Source: Latrodectus hesperus
Lineage: Eukaryota > Arthropoda > Arachnida > Araneae > Theridiidae
Assembly (NCBI GenBank): GCA_037975125.1
Contig: JAJQOW010000211.1
Location: forward strand, 62,001-126,000
Length of the DNA: 64,000 bases
Reading direction: 5' to 3'
The notes beneath the pieces are model-generated. The model saw nothing but the letters and a program-made list of their open reading frames with translations. It searched no databases and was not told where the DNA came from. The position numbers were made by a program, and so were the translations under genes. Below are positions 45,160-56,251 of the stretch, piece after piece. The number at the start of each line of letters is the position of its first letter. The first letter of the stretch is position 1.

Positions 45160-46190
45160 TTTATTTAATAGATCGCTTTTCTGGACACATTTAAACACAC
45201 TCCTACAGCGTCTTGAGCTCTGGTTCAAAAAATGGAAAATTTTAGTAAATGAAAATAAAAGTATACCAATAATGTTTACCAAAAAAAAAAATGCAATATC
45301 TGTTGAAAGAATCAAAATAAACTATAAAATCATCCCATGTTCATCTACATGCAAATACCTAGGAGTTACGCTCGATAAAAAACTGACTTATATTATTGAA
45401 AAGTTCAAAAGAAGAGCAACTTCATTATATCCACTTTTAAAATGGAGTTCAAACCAATCTACAGAAAATAAAGTGCTCATTTACAAATCATATCTCAGAC
45501 CACTGTTGTCCTATGCCTGTCCTGTCTGGGGTTACACCCATGATTCAAAAATTAAAAAACTAGAAACCCTCCAAAACAAAACCATTCGGCTTGCTGTTAA
45601 AGCACCATGGTATTACAGAAATGAAAAAATTAGAAAAGAAATCAAGCTACCCCTTATTCGAACCTACTTTGCAAATATAATGTTTAATATGTACAAAAAT
45701 CTTGAAAAAACAAAAAATCATTCAATAATTAATATTCCGTCCTATAACGACCTCAGTACAAGTAACCGACAACGCCCCAGAGCATTATTACAATATTCAC
45801 AAAAGTTTCCTCACCAACCGCCATAGCAAACATGCATGAGCAACCCAACTAACTATTATACTCAGAAAAAAAATGTAAAATAGAATTGTGTTTTTTGTAT
45901 TTATCTAACCCAGAGAAATAAAATAAAACCAAGAAAAAAGTGTGAAAAAAATGATGGAAAAAAAATGCAAAAAATTAAGCAATTTCTGTACATATTTATG
46001 CTTATAAAAAAAAATAAGGAAAAAATGTGAAAAAAAATATTGTATATATATATATATCTTAGTGTTTTTCATTGTAAATAATATCTTCTGTATCTGTATA
46101 TAGTAAATCACTTATGTTAACACTTCTTTTTAACCAGCTCATGCATGTTTAAATAAACTTAATAGTAAATTATATACTCATTTATATATA
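45160..46190 (+). mobile_element. 5'-truncated jockey-like LINE fragment
   Basis: It keeps the thumb and C-terminal part of a reverse transcriptase (45180-45826): LQRLELWFKKWKI, YLGVTLDKKLTY, YLRPLLSYACPVWG and LQNKTIRLAV. The frame 45272-45826 is open over 184 codons, and a short break near 45270 separates it from the first words. About 350 bp of AT-rich 3' UTR follows. No RNase H is present, which fits jockey elements and separates it from the other LINEs here. Confidence 0.75.
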
Positions 46191-46199
46191 TATATAAAT

Positions 46200-47210
46200 G
46201 TATTAATAATAATAAATTAATAAATAATTAAATAAAAAAATTATAGCAATTTAAACTTAAACTTTAAAGTCTAAATCCTAAGTTTAAAATTTCTCTAAGC
46301 TCCGCCCCTTAAATGCACAGCATACTTTAAGCCAATAAGTATCAGCCATAGTTCTCTGCTCACTCTAGCTCTACTACAGAGGGTTGAGGATCGTCGATCC
46401 AAGAACCTCAGAAACCAGCCAGCCGGCAACCACTCCATTTTCTGGACACAATTTTTAATGTTGCCCTATTTTAACAAGTCGATTCCAAATTTCATGATAA
46501 ATTCTTATTTGGTAATTTTGTTCATTCAGGCTGGTGAAATAACTATGCAAAGCTTGGCACAAAAATCGGAAATCGCGTCAAACCCGCACAGGATTTTACC
46601 TTTCTTCTCAGTGGGATATTCTCGCGCGAGAACAGTTTATTTTTGGTTTCTTTTAAAATACTTTTATTTAAATACCAATAAAATACTTTTACTTATCAAT
46701 TGTTTTTTCCCAGCATTTGTCTTATCAATGGGAGTCGAATCAAGAAAATTAAAATTTTCAGTATGATAAAAGTGTACTAACGAGATAATAAAAGTTTATT
46801 TAAAAATATTTTTTACTTGATGCATAGGCGGCTGTAATAATACAATTATGAAAACGTAACTCTGCAGTCGCTTTATAATCTTGCAGATTTAGACCTTTTA
46901 TTCCCTTAAAAGTTAGAGAACAGATCATTATAAATTTAATCGATATCTTTTTAAAATATCATAAGTTAAAAAAATTAGAATTTGATTCTCAAGTAACTTC
47001 TGGTAATTGCTGGTAAAAGAAAAAGGTTGATAAGTTTTAAGAATCTAATGTAATATATTTTATTAAAGCATTAAGTAAAGCATAATAAAATATTTAATAT
47101 TCATCCAATATGTATCAGTTTTTTTTTTTTTTAATTTCCAACGGCAATGCATTATTAAAATTATATTTCGCTTTTTATTAGCCTGAAAAACTCACTTTTA
47201 TACACATCCT
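46200..47210. other. Unassigned stretch with one GC-richer patch
   Basis: Positions 46295-46440 are less AT-rich (CTCCGCCCC at 46300) and might be a promoter or 5' exon, but no coding frame follows. The 102-codon frame at 46458 shows no domain. Confidence 0.25.
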
Positions 47211-47219
47211 AAAATTTCA

Positions 47220-47515
47220 TCCGCCCAACTTGTCTATTGGTCAGCGTGCCTGACTGCGGATAAGGAGGTCCTAGGTTAGAATCTCGGTTCGGGCATGGAT
47301 GTGTGTACTTTATCTATCCTGTCTTTGTCCTTTCCTTGTAGGAATGAGGTGTGAATGGTTACCTACCCTATAAAGGGGTCCCTATAGCATGTGTGTAGAG
47401 CAAAGTCGTACTTTTACCTTCATGGTGCTCTGATTAAAACGAAAGATGCTCTCAATTGACTTAAATTCGCATAGCAAGCTTGGCTTGTCCAAGTGTCATT
47501 AGTAACAACAACAAC
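47220..47515 (+). mobile_element. Chimeric SINE: SINE-A head and body joined to SINE-C 3' end
   Basis: The first 175 bp match SINE-A (GCCCAACTTGTCTATTGG head). From about 47397 the sequence switches to the SINE-C 3' part (GAGCAAAGTCGTACTTTT, then AGCAAGCTTGGCTTGTCC) and ends in (AAC)n. The duplication AAAATTTCA at 47211-47219 and 47516-47524 encloses the whole chimera. Confidence 0.85.
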
Positions 47516-48039
47516 AAAATTTCAATACATTAATAAAGGAGATGTCACGAATTGTTCTCTTATGTGAATCGTGGTTAAAGGAAAAAACACCCACAAAAAC
47601 AACTTTATTTACAATGCTATGTGGATATGCATAGTAAAATGTCAGCCATTCAATACCACATTTGTGGACATTAATTCTTACAAGCATAACAGTTGAAGAT
47701 TTCAAACTATTTTAGACTTAATATAATTCGTCCAGTTATATAATTAAGACACACATATCCGCACATTTATATTTCTGAAAATTAATTCTGTTGCTGCTTT
47801 TCCACGTAGATTCATGCATCCAGAGGTCTCGCGGTTATGGAAATAATCCTAAAATAAAAGCAGAATCATCTTAAACTGGTGTGAAATTATGGAAAGAATG
47901 AAGTAAATGTATTCATATTTATAAAAATATTATATGTATCCATGAATACATACTTAGAGACATAAAATTACCATAGAACATTCATTAAAGAGAGTTTACT
48001 ATTTCGAGTATTTTAATTAATTTTTTTGGGTTACTTACT

Positions 48040-48225
48040 TCCTTTCATCGGTCATTTTTGCTCAATAAGCCCATTTGATCGAAACTTAGAGCGTACTCTA
48101 AGACATTACATTAAGTTTGAAGCGTATTCTAAGCCATTACAAACATTCAAAACTTGAGGTGGGAATCTAACCCGCGAACTGTTGAACCGAAAGCTAGTGC
48201 GCTAATAATGTAGCTACCAGTTGGG
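48040..48225 (-). mobile_element. Old SINE-B relic
   Basis: Recognised by ATCGGTCATTTTTGC, GAGGTGGGAATCTAACCCGCG and GTTGAACCGAAAGC. Heavily substituted, with an internal partial duplication (GCGTATTCTAAGCCATTAC). Confidence 0.65.
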
Positions 48226-48550
48226 TTCATTATAATAATTTCAGCTGTAAATATAATTTTTTTTTGTCATTAAGCGATGCTCTACTTTTACTAGGTCAGA
48301 CAAAACCCTTTTTGTCATTCAAATATCTTATATATTGCAATTAAATAGTTTTCAAAAGTTATACTCAAATAGTTACGTGTTAATATCAAATAATTAACAA
48401 TATTTATAATCAAATAGTTAAAAATATTTATACTCAAATAGTTACGTGTAGGATTTAATGAAAAAAACCTGCAGCGTCCATTGCATAATTGGCTATAAAA
48501 TAGCATGAGTGAAATTATCATACAACTAAGGTGTTATAAAAATTAACCTA

Positions 48551-48767
48551 GGGCCGCGAAAGCCCAGTGGTTAAGGCATCGGCCTTCCACCCGGAAGGAT
48601 GGAGTTCGATTCCCAATACCGCCAAAGATCCACCGAGTATATGCGATATACGTGCTCGTTAAATCTGTGGAATGGAAAGTCCTGTGGTCGGTCGTTGAGC
48701 AGTTACCATGGATATAATGGTCTAGAGAAAATTTCCTTCCCCTCCAGATAAAAGGTAAAGTTGAGGG
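48551..48767 (+). mobile_element. SINE-C copy, 3'-truncated
   Basis: tRNA-like head GGGCCGCGAAAGCCCAGTGG with B box GAGTTCGATTCCC, then a body ending at AAAGTTGAGGG, where a SINE-B begins. The 3' half and tail are missing. Confidence 0.75.
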
Positions 48768-48943
48768 TTTGGTTTTTTTGTCGCTCAACGGTCATTTTTT
48801 GCACACGAGGGCTAATTAGACCGGGACTTACGGCTTAAAGTGGATTCCGAACCACTACAAACGACCATGCCCAAGGTGGGATTCGAACCCACGAACTGTT
48901 GAACCGAAGGCAAGAGCGCTAACCATTCGGCTGCCAGCTCGGC
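48768..48943 (-). mobile_element. SINE-B copy at a junction of two other repeats
   Basis: Full-length and close to the copy at 42716. The left neighbour is a cut SINE-C and the right neighbour a cut LINE fragment, and no target duplication is seen. Recombination or deletion through the SINE is likely. Confidence 0.8.
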
Positions 48944-49354
48944 GGCAAGATGCTCAGGAGAAGCCTGATGATTTTGGCACTTGGTGCAGGTGACGAAAGT
49001 TTTCCTGCCCTCGTTGAAAGTGAGGCACTTAATATGACCGCTAGCAAGTCTTGAGAGAACAGTCCGGGTACGTCTGTCACACGGGAGGTCAAGGGACAAA
49101 CCCGGTTTTGATCCCTTGTACCAATTATGGATGGAGGGTGTTTTCCACTCCTCCGAGATTTTTGATTTTTCCCGGGAGTATAACTCCAGAAAAGTAAGTG
49201 TGGAAGAGGGAGTATTTGAAATCCTGCAACCCTCCTTAGCAAGATTATCGGCCATTTCATTCCCGTGGAGATTCACATGTGAAGGTATCCATTGCAAGTG
49301 AACATCATGATTAAGTGAAATGAGTTTTAATTTAAGCAGGATAGAGTTGCTGAT
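48944..49354 (-). mobile_element. LINE fragment (RNase H and zinc knuckle), second copy
   Basis: Nearly identical to 35885-36285 and without its frameshift; reads through NEMADNLAKEG to CTKCQNHQASPEHL. Its 3' end, with hairpin and tail, is cut off where the SINE-B stands. Confidence 0.8.
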
Positions 49355-49507
49355 TAATATACTGTACAATACTGTACTGTTGGTAAGCAAGTATGTAGAA
49401 AGGGATTGATCAACTGCATTGATTAAGAGTCATAATTATTTTATGTCCGGAGTCGCCACCTCATCGAGACAGCTGGAGAATGATTTAAATATATATCTTT
49501 GTTTGTC

Positions 49508-49846
49508 GACGATTGTCGTCGTTACTTATGGCACTTAGACAAGCCTAGATCGCTATGCTGTTGGCTATGCGAATTTAAGTCAGTAGGATGGGTCTGTCGT
49601 TTTTAGTTAGATCACCACGATGGTGAAAATAGATTTTGCTTTCCTTCGATAGATGGCACCACCAGAGGATCCACTCTCTCAATTTTGACTTTAATCTGAA
49701 GTTTTCTCCAGACCATTTTACCAATGGTAACTGCTCAACGACCGTCCACAGGACTTTCGATTTTACAGATTTAACGAGTGCGTATATCGCTTGTACTCAA
49801 CGGGTCTTTTGTGGCCTTGGGAATGAAACCCCCCTTCCTCACGGTA
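49508..49846 (-). mobile_element. SINE-C copy
   Basis: Inverted relative to the other two copies. The 3' part (GGCTTGTCTAAGTGCCATAA on the minus strand) and tail (ACGACGACAATCG) lie at 49508-49560. The head is degraded at 49800-49846. Confidence 0.7.
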
Positions 49847-49859
49847 GGCCGACCCTCTG

Positions 49860-51437
49860 ACGATAGTTATATTTTGAATAGAATAAAATAACAATACAAT
49901 CTTATTATAATATATTTTTAGAAATGAAAGGAAATTAGTAATTCTACTTTTTTACATGGATTTTACATTTTACCATCTCTCTCATATTTGGACAAAGTAG
50001 CTTGTATGTAATTCTGTACTATAGGGAACAAATATTTTACTTTAAGATTAATTATATGTAGACAATTTCATATTTTATTACAATCTTACACAAATATTAT
50101 TTATAATATGAAAAGTAACTTTAATTTTTTTAATTAATTTTTTAGCATACACAGCTTCAAGAAAAAACTAAGAATAAAAACTTACTTGACTTTATATAAT
50201 AACAGATTAAAAATTGTGAAATTGATGAAGAAAAAACAAAGAGCGTTGTAGTTGAATGCGCTTAAAATTCTAATAAAATGCCGAATATTTTTATTATTAA
50301 AAAATTTTTACATTATAGAATTTCTTACATATTCTACGACGATGCACTTTCTGTTTTTACTTCAAATTAAAATTTTTTTTAGGAAACCACAGTTTTGAAT
50401 GGTACTTACAATTATAAATGTTTAATTGTGATAATTTTAGTAACAAAACATAAAAAAATTAATTACTTGTGGGAATTTCTCGTCCATAGATAACTCTCTA
50501 AGCACTCTTTATGGCTTAAATAAAGAAACTCCATGAACTCAAATTCAGATGGATATAAAGAAAAGAGAAAAACAATCTTTTAATAGTAAAATACATTAAA
50601 TGCCAATAAAATATAGTAATACATATTTCAAAGAAAGTGATGGCAAGTAATATCTTGATGATAAAATAAAATTTAAAAAGACTTTTAGTTGCATATATTT
50701 TTATCAATTTATTATTAGAAAAACTTGAATATATGAATTTCAGTTCAAAAATGCCAATTAAAATTTGAAATAGAACTAAGTAAATTAAAAATATAAATAT
50801 TAAATCAGAAAATTGAATTAGTCTCAGTTTTTACCTCTTATTTCAATATACAACAAGCTTATTCATGAAAAAAATATGCCACAAAATTTTATTTTAATAA
50901 AATTATGTAGTATAACACACTTACAACATATATGAAAATTTAGCAATTTTTTCTTAGTAATTTTATTACTATATATAAAATCCACAAAATTTTTAATAAA
51001 TCATATTTTGACATGTATAGTACATAATTTTTAAATAAATGATTTTTTATTAAAGGAAACTTTATATTTACTTACATTACTAAGCATTGAGTTGAGAATT
51101 GAATAAAAGGAAGATTAACTTTGTAATGTGCATCGTGTGACATAAGTACGTACACAGTGGAGAAAATTCATAAATCTCGGTCCATCTGCCAAAAAATAAT
51201 ATTTTCGGCAGATGCACAGGACCCAACTCTCAATTGCTCTTCAAAGGATGGGATGGAATCCAGAAATTTTCTCGCCAAAACCGTGATCCTACCACCGACC
51301 AAAACGTGTATGGAATAGCTAAGCAATTGGTTAGTTGGGTTTTCTGGCACCAAATAGGACAAGCTGCGACAATCTTTGATTTTTAAAAAAGTATTTTTAT
51401 TTACTTAGCAAAGCAGTTGAAAACTACTGTAACTGTA
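49860..51437. other. AT-rich stretch, nothing recognised
   Basis: No gene or element signal. Open frames near 50516 and 51168 are AT-rich and without domain; the region 51170-51370 is less AT-rich but unassigned. Confidence 0.35.
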
Positions 51438-51451
51438 CTTTCATCAACCGA

Positions 51452-51621
51452 TTTTTGTTTGTTTGTTTGTCGCTCAACGGTCATTTTCTGTACACGAGGG
51501 CTAATTAGACCGGGACTTACGGCTTAAAGTGGATTCCGAACCACTACAAACATCCATGCCCAAGGTGGGATTCGAACCCACGAACTGTTGAACCGAAGGC
51601 AAGAGCGCTAACCAGCTCGGC
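51452..51621 (-). mobile_element. SINE-B copy with internal 11-bp deletion in the head
   Basis: Flanked by the perfect 14-bp duplication CTTTCATCAACCGA at 51438-51451 and 51622-51635. It lacks ATTCGGCTGCC in the A-box side of the tRNA head, so it probably moved before that loss or lost promoter strength with it. Confidence 0.87.
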
Positions 51622-52274
51622 CTTTCATCAACCGAAAAGTAGAAAACCAGGAAAACTCCCAAATACTTAGTGTGACATACGTGCTTGCTGAAGGTATCCA
51701 TCTCCCATCATTCAACAGTGGCTAGGAATGAACCCAGCACCATTTGCTACTAAGATCACTCTGTCCTATTACTAGAACACTGTGGACTTTTAGCAAGGGC
51801 ATTTGGAAAAAGAATGAATAAGCGTAATCAAAGTTTTTAGGCTTTTTTTGTCGCGTGTTAAGCATGCAACAAAAAATATCACGTAACTCGCATGATAAAC
51901 ATTTAGATGAAATAGACAACTCTCGTGAGATTTCGAAATGGATGCACTCGTGTACAACGCCATGTCAAAGGCCATCAAGTTTATTCCATGTCCAAAATGC
52001 AATGCGACTCACCCACCTTTTGGCCTGCATCTCTTTAAATAAATGCCAGCTATCCTCGAGCCCAGAGGCTGTGCTCTATTGTTTGAAGGCGTTCGGGCTC
52101 ATGGACCTGGTTTGATGCTAATTGTCAACCAAGAGGGATGAGCTACAAAACACATTTGGAGATGAAACTAATATTCTTCCGATATTTCAACGCACGACAG
52201 GTACCGTTTGAACCAGCAGTGACAAATTAGTTACTGAAACTTAACTGACTGGCAGTTCGCTTAAAAACAGAGGA

Positions 52275-52450
52275 TTTGGTTTGTTTGTCGCTCAACGGTC
52301 ATTTTTTGCACACGAGGGCTAATTAGACCGGGACTTACGGTTTAAAGTGGATTCCGAACCACTACAAACATCCATGCCCAAGGTGGAATTCGAACCCACG
52401 AACTGTTGAACCGAAGGCAAGAGCGCTAACCATTCGGCTGCCAGCTCGGC
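52275..52450 (-). mobile_element. SINE-B copy, left member of the split pair
   Basis: Full length; tail adjoining TTAAAAACAGAGGA. The flank beyond its head (52451 on) does not carry that duplication, which is instead found behind the partial SINE-B at 54680-54726. Confidence 0.82.
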
Positions 52451-52552
52451 TGGCGATTTGGGGAAATACCACATTGCGAGAAGATAGAAAGAAAGGAATA
52501 ATTCACTGTAATGTATATTTTTCTGACCAGCGAGTAGGTATAGATAACTATT

Positions 52553-52814
52553 TTGTTGTTGTTGTTTTATGCCAGACAAGCTGGCAATATGGGGTGCGCT
52601 GCTCCACTTTTGGAACTGTATAGTAATTTGTTGTGAAGTCCGACTTCCTCAGTTCATACATGCCATAGGTACCTGTTTATAGGGTAGGCAACCTTTCACA
52701 CAATGAAAGAACAAATACAGGAGAGAGAGAAAGTAAATTCATGCCCGAACTGAGATTCGAACCCAGGACCTCCCTATTTGCAGTCAGGCATGCTGATCAT
52801 TAGACAATGTGGGC
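52553..52814 (-). mobile_element. SINE-A copy
   Basis: Head GCCCACATTGTCTAATG with B box GGGTTCGAATCTC, body like that at 8176, hairpin GCCAGCTTGTCTGGC and tail of AAC units at 52553-52566. No clear target duplication. Confidence 0.82.
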
Positions 52815-52939
52815 GACAGATTATCATCTCCTTTCCGGAAGCCGGAATATAGTGTTAAATCATTTAACCGTTATTAAATCACAGCATAAGCAGTTTCATA
52901 GTGAGTTCATATCAGTTTTTGTTAATGTTTCAATGAATT

Positions 52940-54145
52940 ACATTCCTTCTTCAGTGGGACGGCAGTCCCTGGCCTTCTCGGGAATTCTTTTTCAGGCCTC
53001 TCTGTTTCCGGACGTGGTCTTTGAGTTGTGCACTCTTATAATGGTGAGGTCAGTCCATCTAATATTGAGTCGGCCCCTAGCTCTGGTTTCAGAAAGCCTG
53101 GCTAAGAATATTTTCTGTGTTGAATGTTCTTTGTCCATTCTAATAACATGACCAGCCCATTTATTCTTAGGATTTTTATGCATTTGATGTCGTCGGGTTC
53201 TCTAAAGTTCTGAATTTGAGTGTCTGTGCCATAAGCCATCTAATTGTATTACTCTAAAAATGGTTGTTAGTATCCGCCTCTCAAAGACTCCAAGAGCATT
53301 TTCATCTATGGGCCTTTGTAGCCTAGTGGATAGCACATCGGCCTTCCACCCAGAAGGGCTGGGTTCGATTCCCAATGCAACCAAAGACTCACCGAATACA
53401 TGCCCGCTATATCTGTGGAATCGAAGATCCTGTGGTTACCAATGATGTAATGGTCTGGAGAAAATTTCTTGCCGCTCCAGATCAAAGTCAAAATAAAGGG
53501 AGTGGATCCTCTGGTGGTGCCATCTATCGGTGGAGCTTAGAGCAAAGTCGTACTTTCTCCTTAGTGGTGCTCTGGTTAAACGAAAGACGCACACTGCTGA
53601 CTTAAATTCGCATAGCCAACGGCATAGCAAGCTTGGCTTGTCCGGGTGTCATAAGTAACAACATAAAACAATTTTCATTTTTTTGTATAGATTTCTGGTG
53701 AATATGTTAGTATAAGCCTCTGATTAGATATTTATAATCTGATAACTTAGTCTTCCATTTAACTAAGTTTGATTTTAGATACCTCTTTAATCCATTAAAG
53801 CATCTGTCTGATTGACTCATTCGCTTCTGTATTTAAAGTGTTTCTAATGTTTATATCTCAGATCTCATCCACTTTTTCAAATTTATATGCACCAATTTGT
53901 AGATGGGCCAGAAGAGTCCATTACCTCAGATGTATTTAGTTTTTCCCTGCTTGACTGTAAGATGCATTTGGCTTGACTCTTTTTCCAGGGTTAGAAAAGC
54001 CTGTTTTCTGTCACCAATTGCTCTCGCGACAATGTCAATACCATTGACAGTTACAAACCTATTACACAAAGGAAATTTCCGGGTGCCTGTATTCGAATTT
54101 AAAGAAACATTTTGCAGGATAATAAGCGGGATCCAACCCAATAAC
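52940..54145 (-). pseudogene. LINE reverse-transcriptase relic (RTE/CR1-like C-terminal part) interrupted by SINE-C
   Basis: Minus strand: KQAFLTLEKESSQMHLTVKQ and GKTKYI near 53950-54030 (the motif after the YxDD box), a degraded YLG region near 53850, then, beyond the SINE, KWAGHVIRMDKEH and RGRLNIRWTD at 53000-53183, the usual end of such proteins. Many stops. Unlike the other LINEs here it has no RNase H. Confidence 0.65.
53306..53670 (+). mobile_element. SINE-C copy, full length
   Basis: 365 bp. Head GGGCCTTTGTAGCCTAGTGG with B box GGGTTCGATTCCC; 3' part with AGCAAGCTTGGCTTGTCC and a short AAC tail. Duplication ATTTTCAT at 53298-53305 and 53671-53678. Reference for the family. Confidence 0.83.
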
Positions 54146-54679
54146 CTGATATTGCTTATACATTCGCAAACTAAATCTCTGCGTTACCGGTGACAGCAAA
54201 ACTCATTTGCAATGAATGACTTATAGTTTTTGAGTAGACCACGATGCAGTATGTAACAATGGGTCGGACATATTTTATTGATGTCTTCCCTTTTTTATAT
54301 TTTATATTGAAAAAGAATAGTTTAATGCATGTTAAACTGTTTCATAAATTTTACGTATTGGGGTGCTATTTTATTTCCTAATTCAGGGTTTTCCTATCGT
54401 ATATGTTTTTATACTTCATTTTGACGAATGTTTAAACTTGGCGGCATTCAATGAAGCGGTCATAAAAATATTTAAAGAGAATTTCCTCCTGATGTGACTT
54501 TTTCTATTGCTTCTCTAGATGTCAGATAAAATAAACATTCATTAGAAAGAACTCACCTTGATGAAGGTCACGCAAAACGATTATAAGCTGAAATTAAAAA
54601 TCTAGTATTAAAATTGCGCATATTTTGGTTTTCAGAATGAATTGCCTTAGGTTTGTTCTCAGCTATTCTACAACTATGG

Positions 54680-54726
54680 GTTGAACCGATGGCAAGAGCG
54701 CTAACCATTCGGCTGCCAGCTCGGCC
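54680..54726 (-). mobile_element. SINE-B head fragment, right member of the split pair
   Basis: Only the tRNA-like head (GCCGAGCTGGCAGCCGAATG to GGTTCAAC) remains; immediately followed by TTAAAAACAGAGGA. Confidence 0.8.
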
Positions 54727-54969
54727 TTAAAAACAGAGGAATTGATATCCGTTTTGCTTATGCGTGTGCACGTCTCGGTTTCCATGCAAATGAAAGAGCT
54801 GATTTTTTTTTAGCTAAAACTGCCTCCCATTTACGTACAGACGTGGATATTAGCATTCAAAAGCGCTACTGGAAGTCTTTTCATACTAAGAAACTTTAAG
54901 CTAAAATGAATGAGAAATATCTTTTATCTCGTAATGTTGAGGACACTATCATAAATAGTAGGAAATAAT

Positions 54970-56245
54970 TTGTTAGACTGCTATCCGAATTTTCCCTTTT
55001 AATTTCCACAGTATTTATCTGGTCACGGTGAATTTGCAAGTTATTTATTCCATTAATTACATTAAAAAAGAAATTTATATAAATGTTAAAAAAAGAAACC
55101 TCAAGATGTAGAACATTTGATACCCCTCCTTTAATGGTCTTATATTATGCTTACAGAATTACAAGAAATTGGGCAGCAAGATGAAGCCAGAAACGTGTTC
55201 TATTATCTGAAAGTCCAAAGAACTGTTTTATGCCTTTGTTTGCTTCATTCATAAATCAAGCATATTTTTTTGTTAACTTAGTTATGTAAAGCTCGTGTTG
55301 CACTGGGAAATTGGTCTGAAAATAATAATAAAAAAAAAACAACATTTTACTTAAATTGTAATAGTCAAAAATCATTAATATTAAGAAATATATTTTGTTT
55401 ATATTAAACACTTCCAAAACAAACACTCTTTATAAGTCAATATTAAACATTAAATGTAAACGAAATATTTCTAAAATAGGAGATGATATAATTCTAAGCA
55501 ATTTTTCACAATCAATAACTCAATACAAGCAAATGAATTATATTTAGAAAGAATAAATGAAGGAATGCTTCCTTTTGAAACTTGAAAAGTTCTCAACAAG
55601 TTAAAATGTTTACTTTTGAATGAGGGTGTAAGTCAGTGGATGTTTAACTTTTTTCAGAAGGCATTTTTTAAAATAAATAACATTTATTGCAGACAACACA
55701 TGTTACATAGCAGCAAAGAAATTTAGGACTGAAACAGCGCGTCCTCCTAAAATGAGATTTAGAGAGCAAGTGTTCTGCGTTCGGTTGAAATCTCACTGAG
55801 AGAATGTACAAACCGCGCATACAAAGTGTGCTGATGGGTTGGTTACATTTCATGAAGTTAATACCATTGGCACAGAAATTTGATATAGACAAGTTTTAAG
55901 TTTCACTTCGCAATTTTCAGTTTTACTTTGGGAATTCAAGTGTCTGGTAACAGGTCAAGAGTTTCTCAGAAAAGATGTGTCACCAAGAAGTAACTCCTTT
56001 GTAGGACATAATTGATTTATTTATATTTTGAAGAACTATCAGTTAAAACACCAACTACATTGATGCGATGCGAAAAAGAGGAGCTTGAATCAACGCTTTC
56101 TTCACATCCCTATTAAATAATATGGTTTTATACATTCACTTAAAGAGAATACGACATTTATATAAATGCTACATACACATTTTCTTCAAGTATACTGAAA
56201 TACATGCAACAAAAATTTTTTTTTATATATGTAATATATTAATCA
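54970..56245. other. AT-rich stretch, nothing recognised
   Basis: No domain in the small open frames (for example 55668-55892). Leads into the satellite array. Confidence 0.35.
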
Positions 56246-56251
56246 GACTTT

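Larger units (their letters stand above)
52220..54960 (+). pseudogene. LINE RNase H relic, split by a 2.4 kb block between SINE-B halves
   Basis: The left piece ends SLKNRG at 52274. The right piece resumes after 54726 with LKNRGIDIRFAYA, then GFHANERADF and LAKTASHLRTDVDIS to about 54850, the H and D motifs of RNase H. The shared TTAAAAACAGAGGA (52261-52274 and 54727-54740) is the original target duplication of a SINE-B. Confidence 0.68.

Noticed and set aside
48812..49390. A 192-codon open frame ending in a peptide repeated at several places
   Set aside because: The C-terminal part (SVQQFVGSNPTLGM) is the translation of SINE-B, seen again near 42.8, 51.5 and 52.4 kb; the N-terminal part is a LINE fragment.
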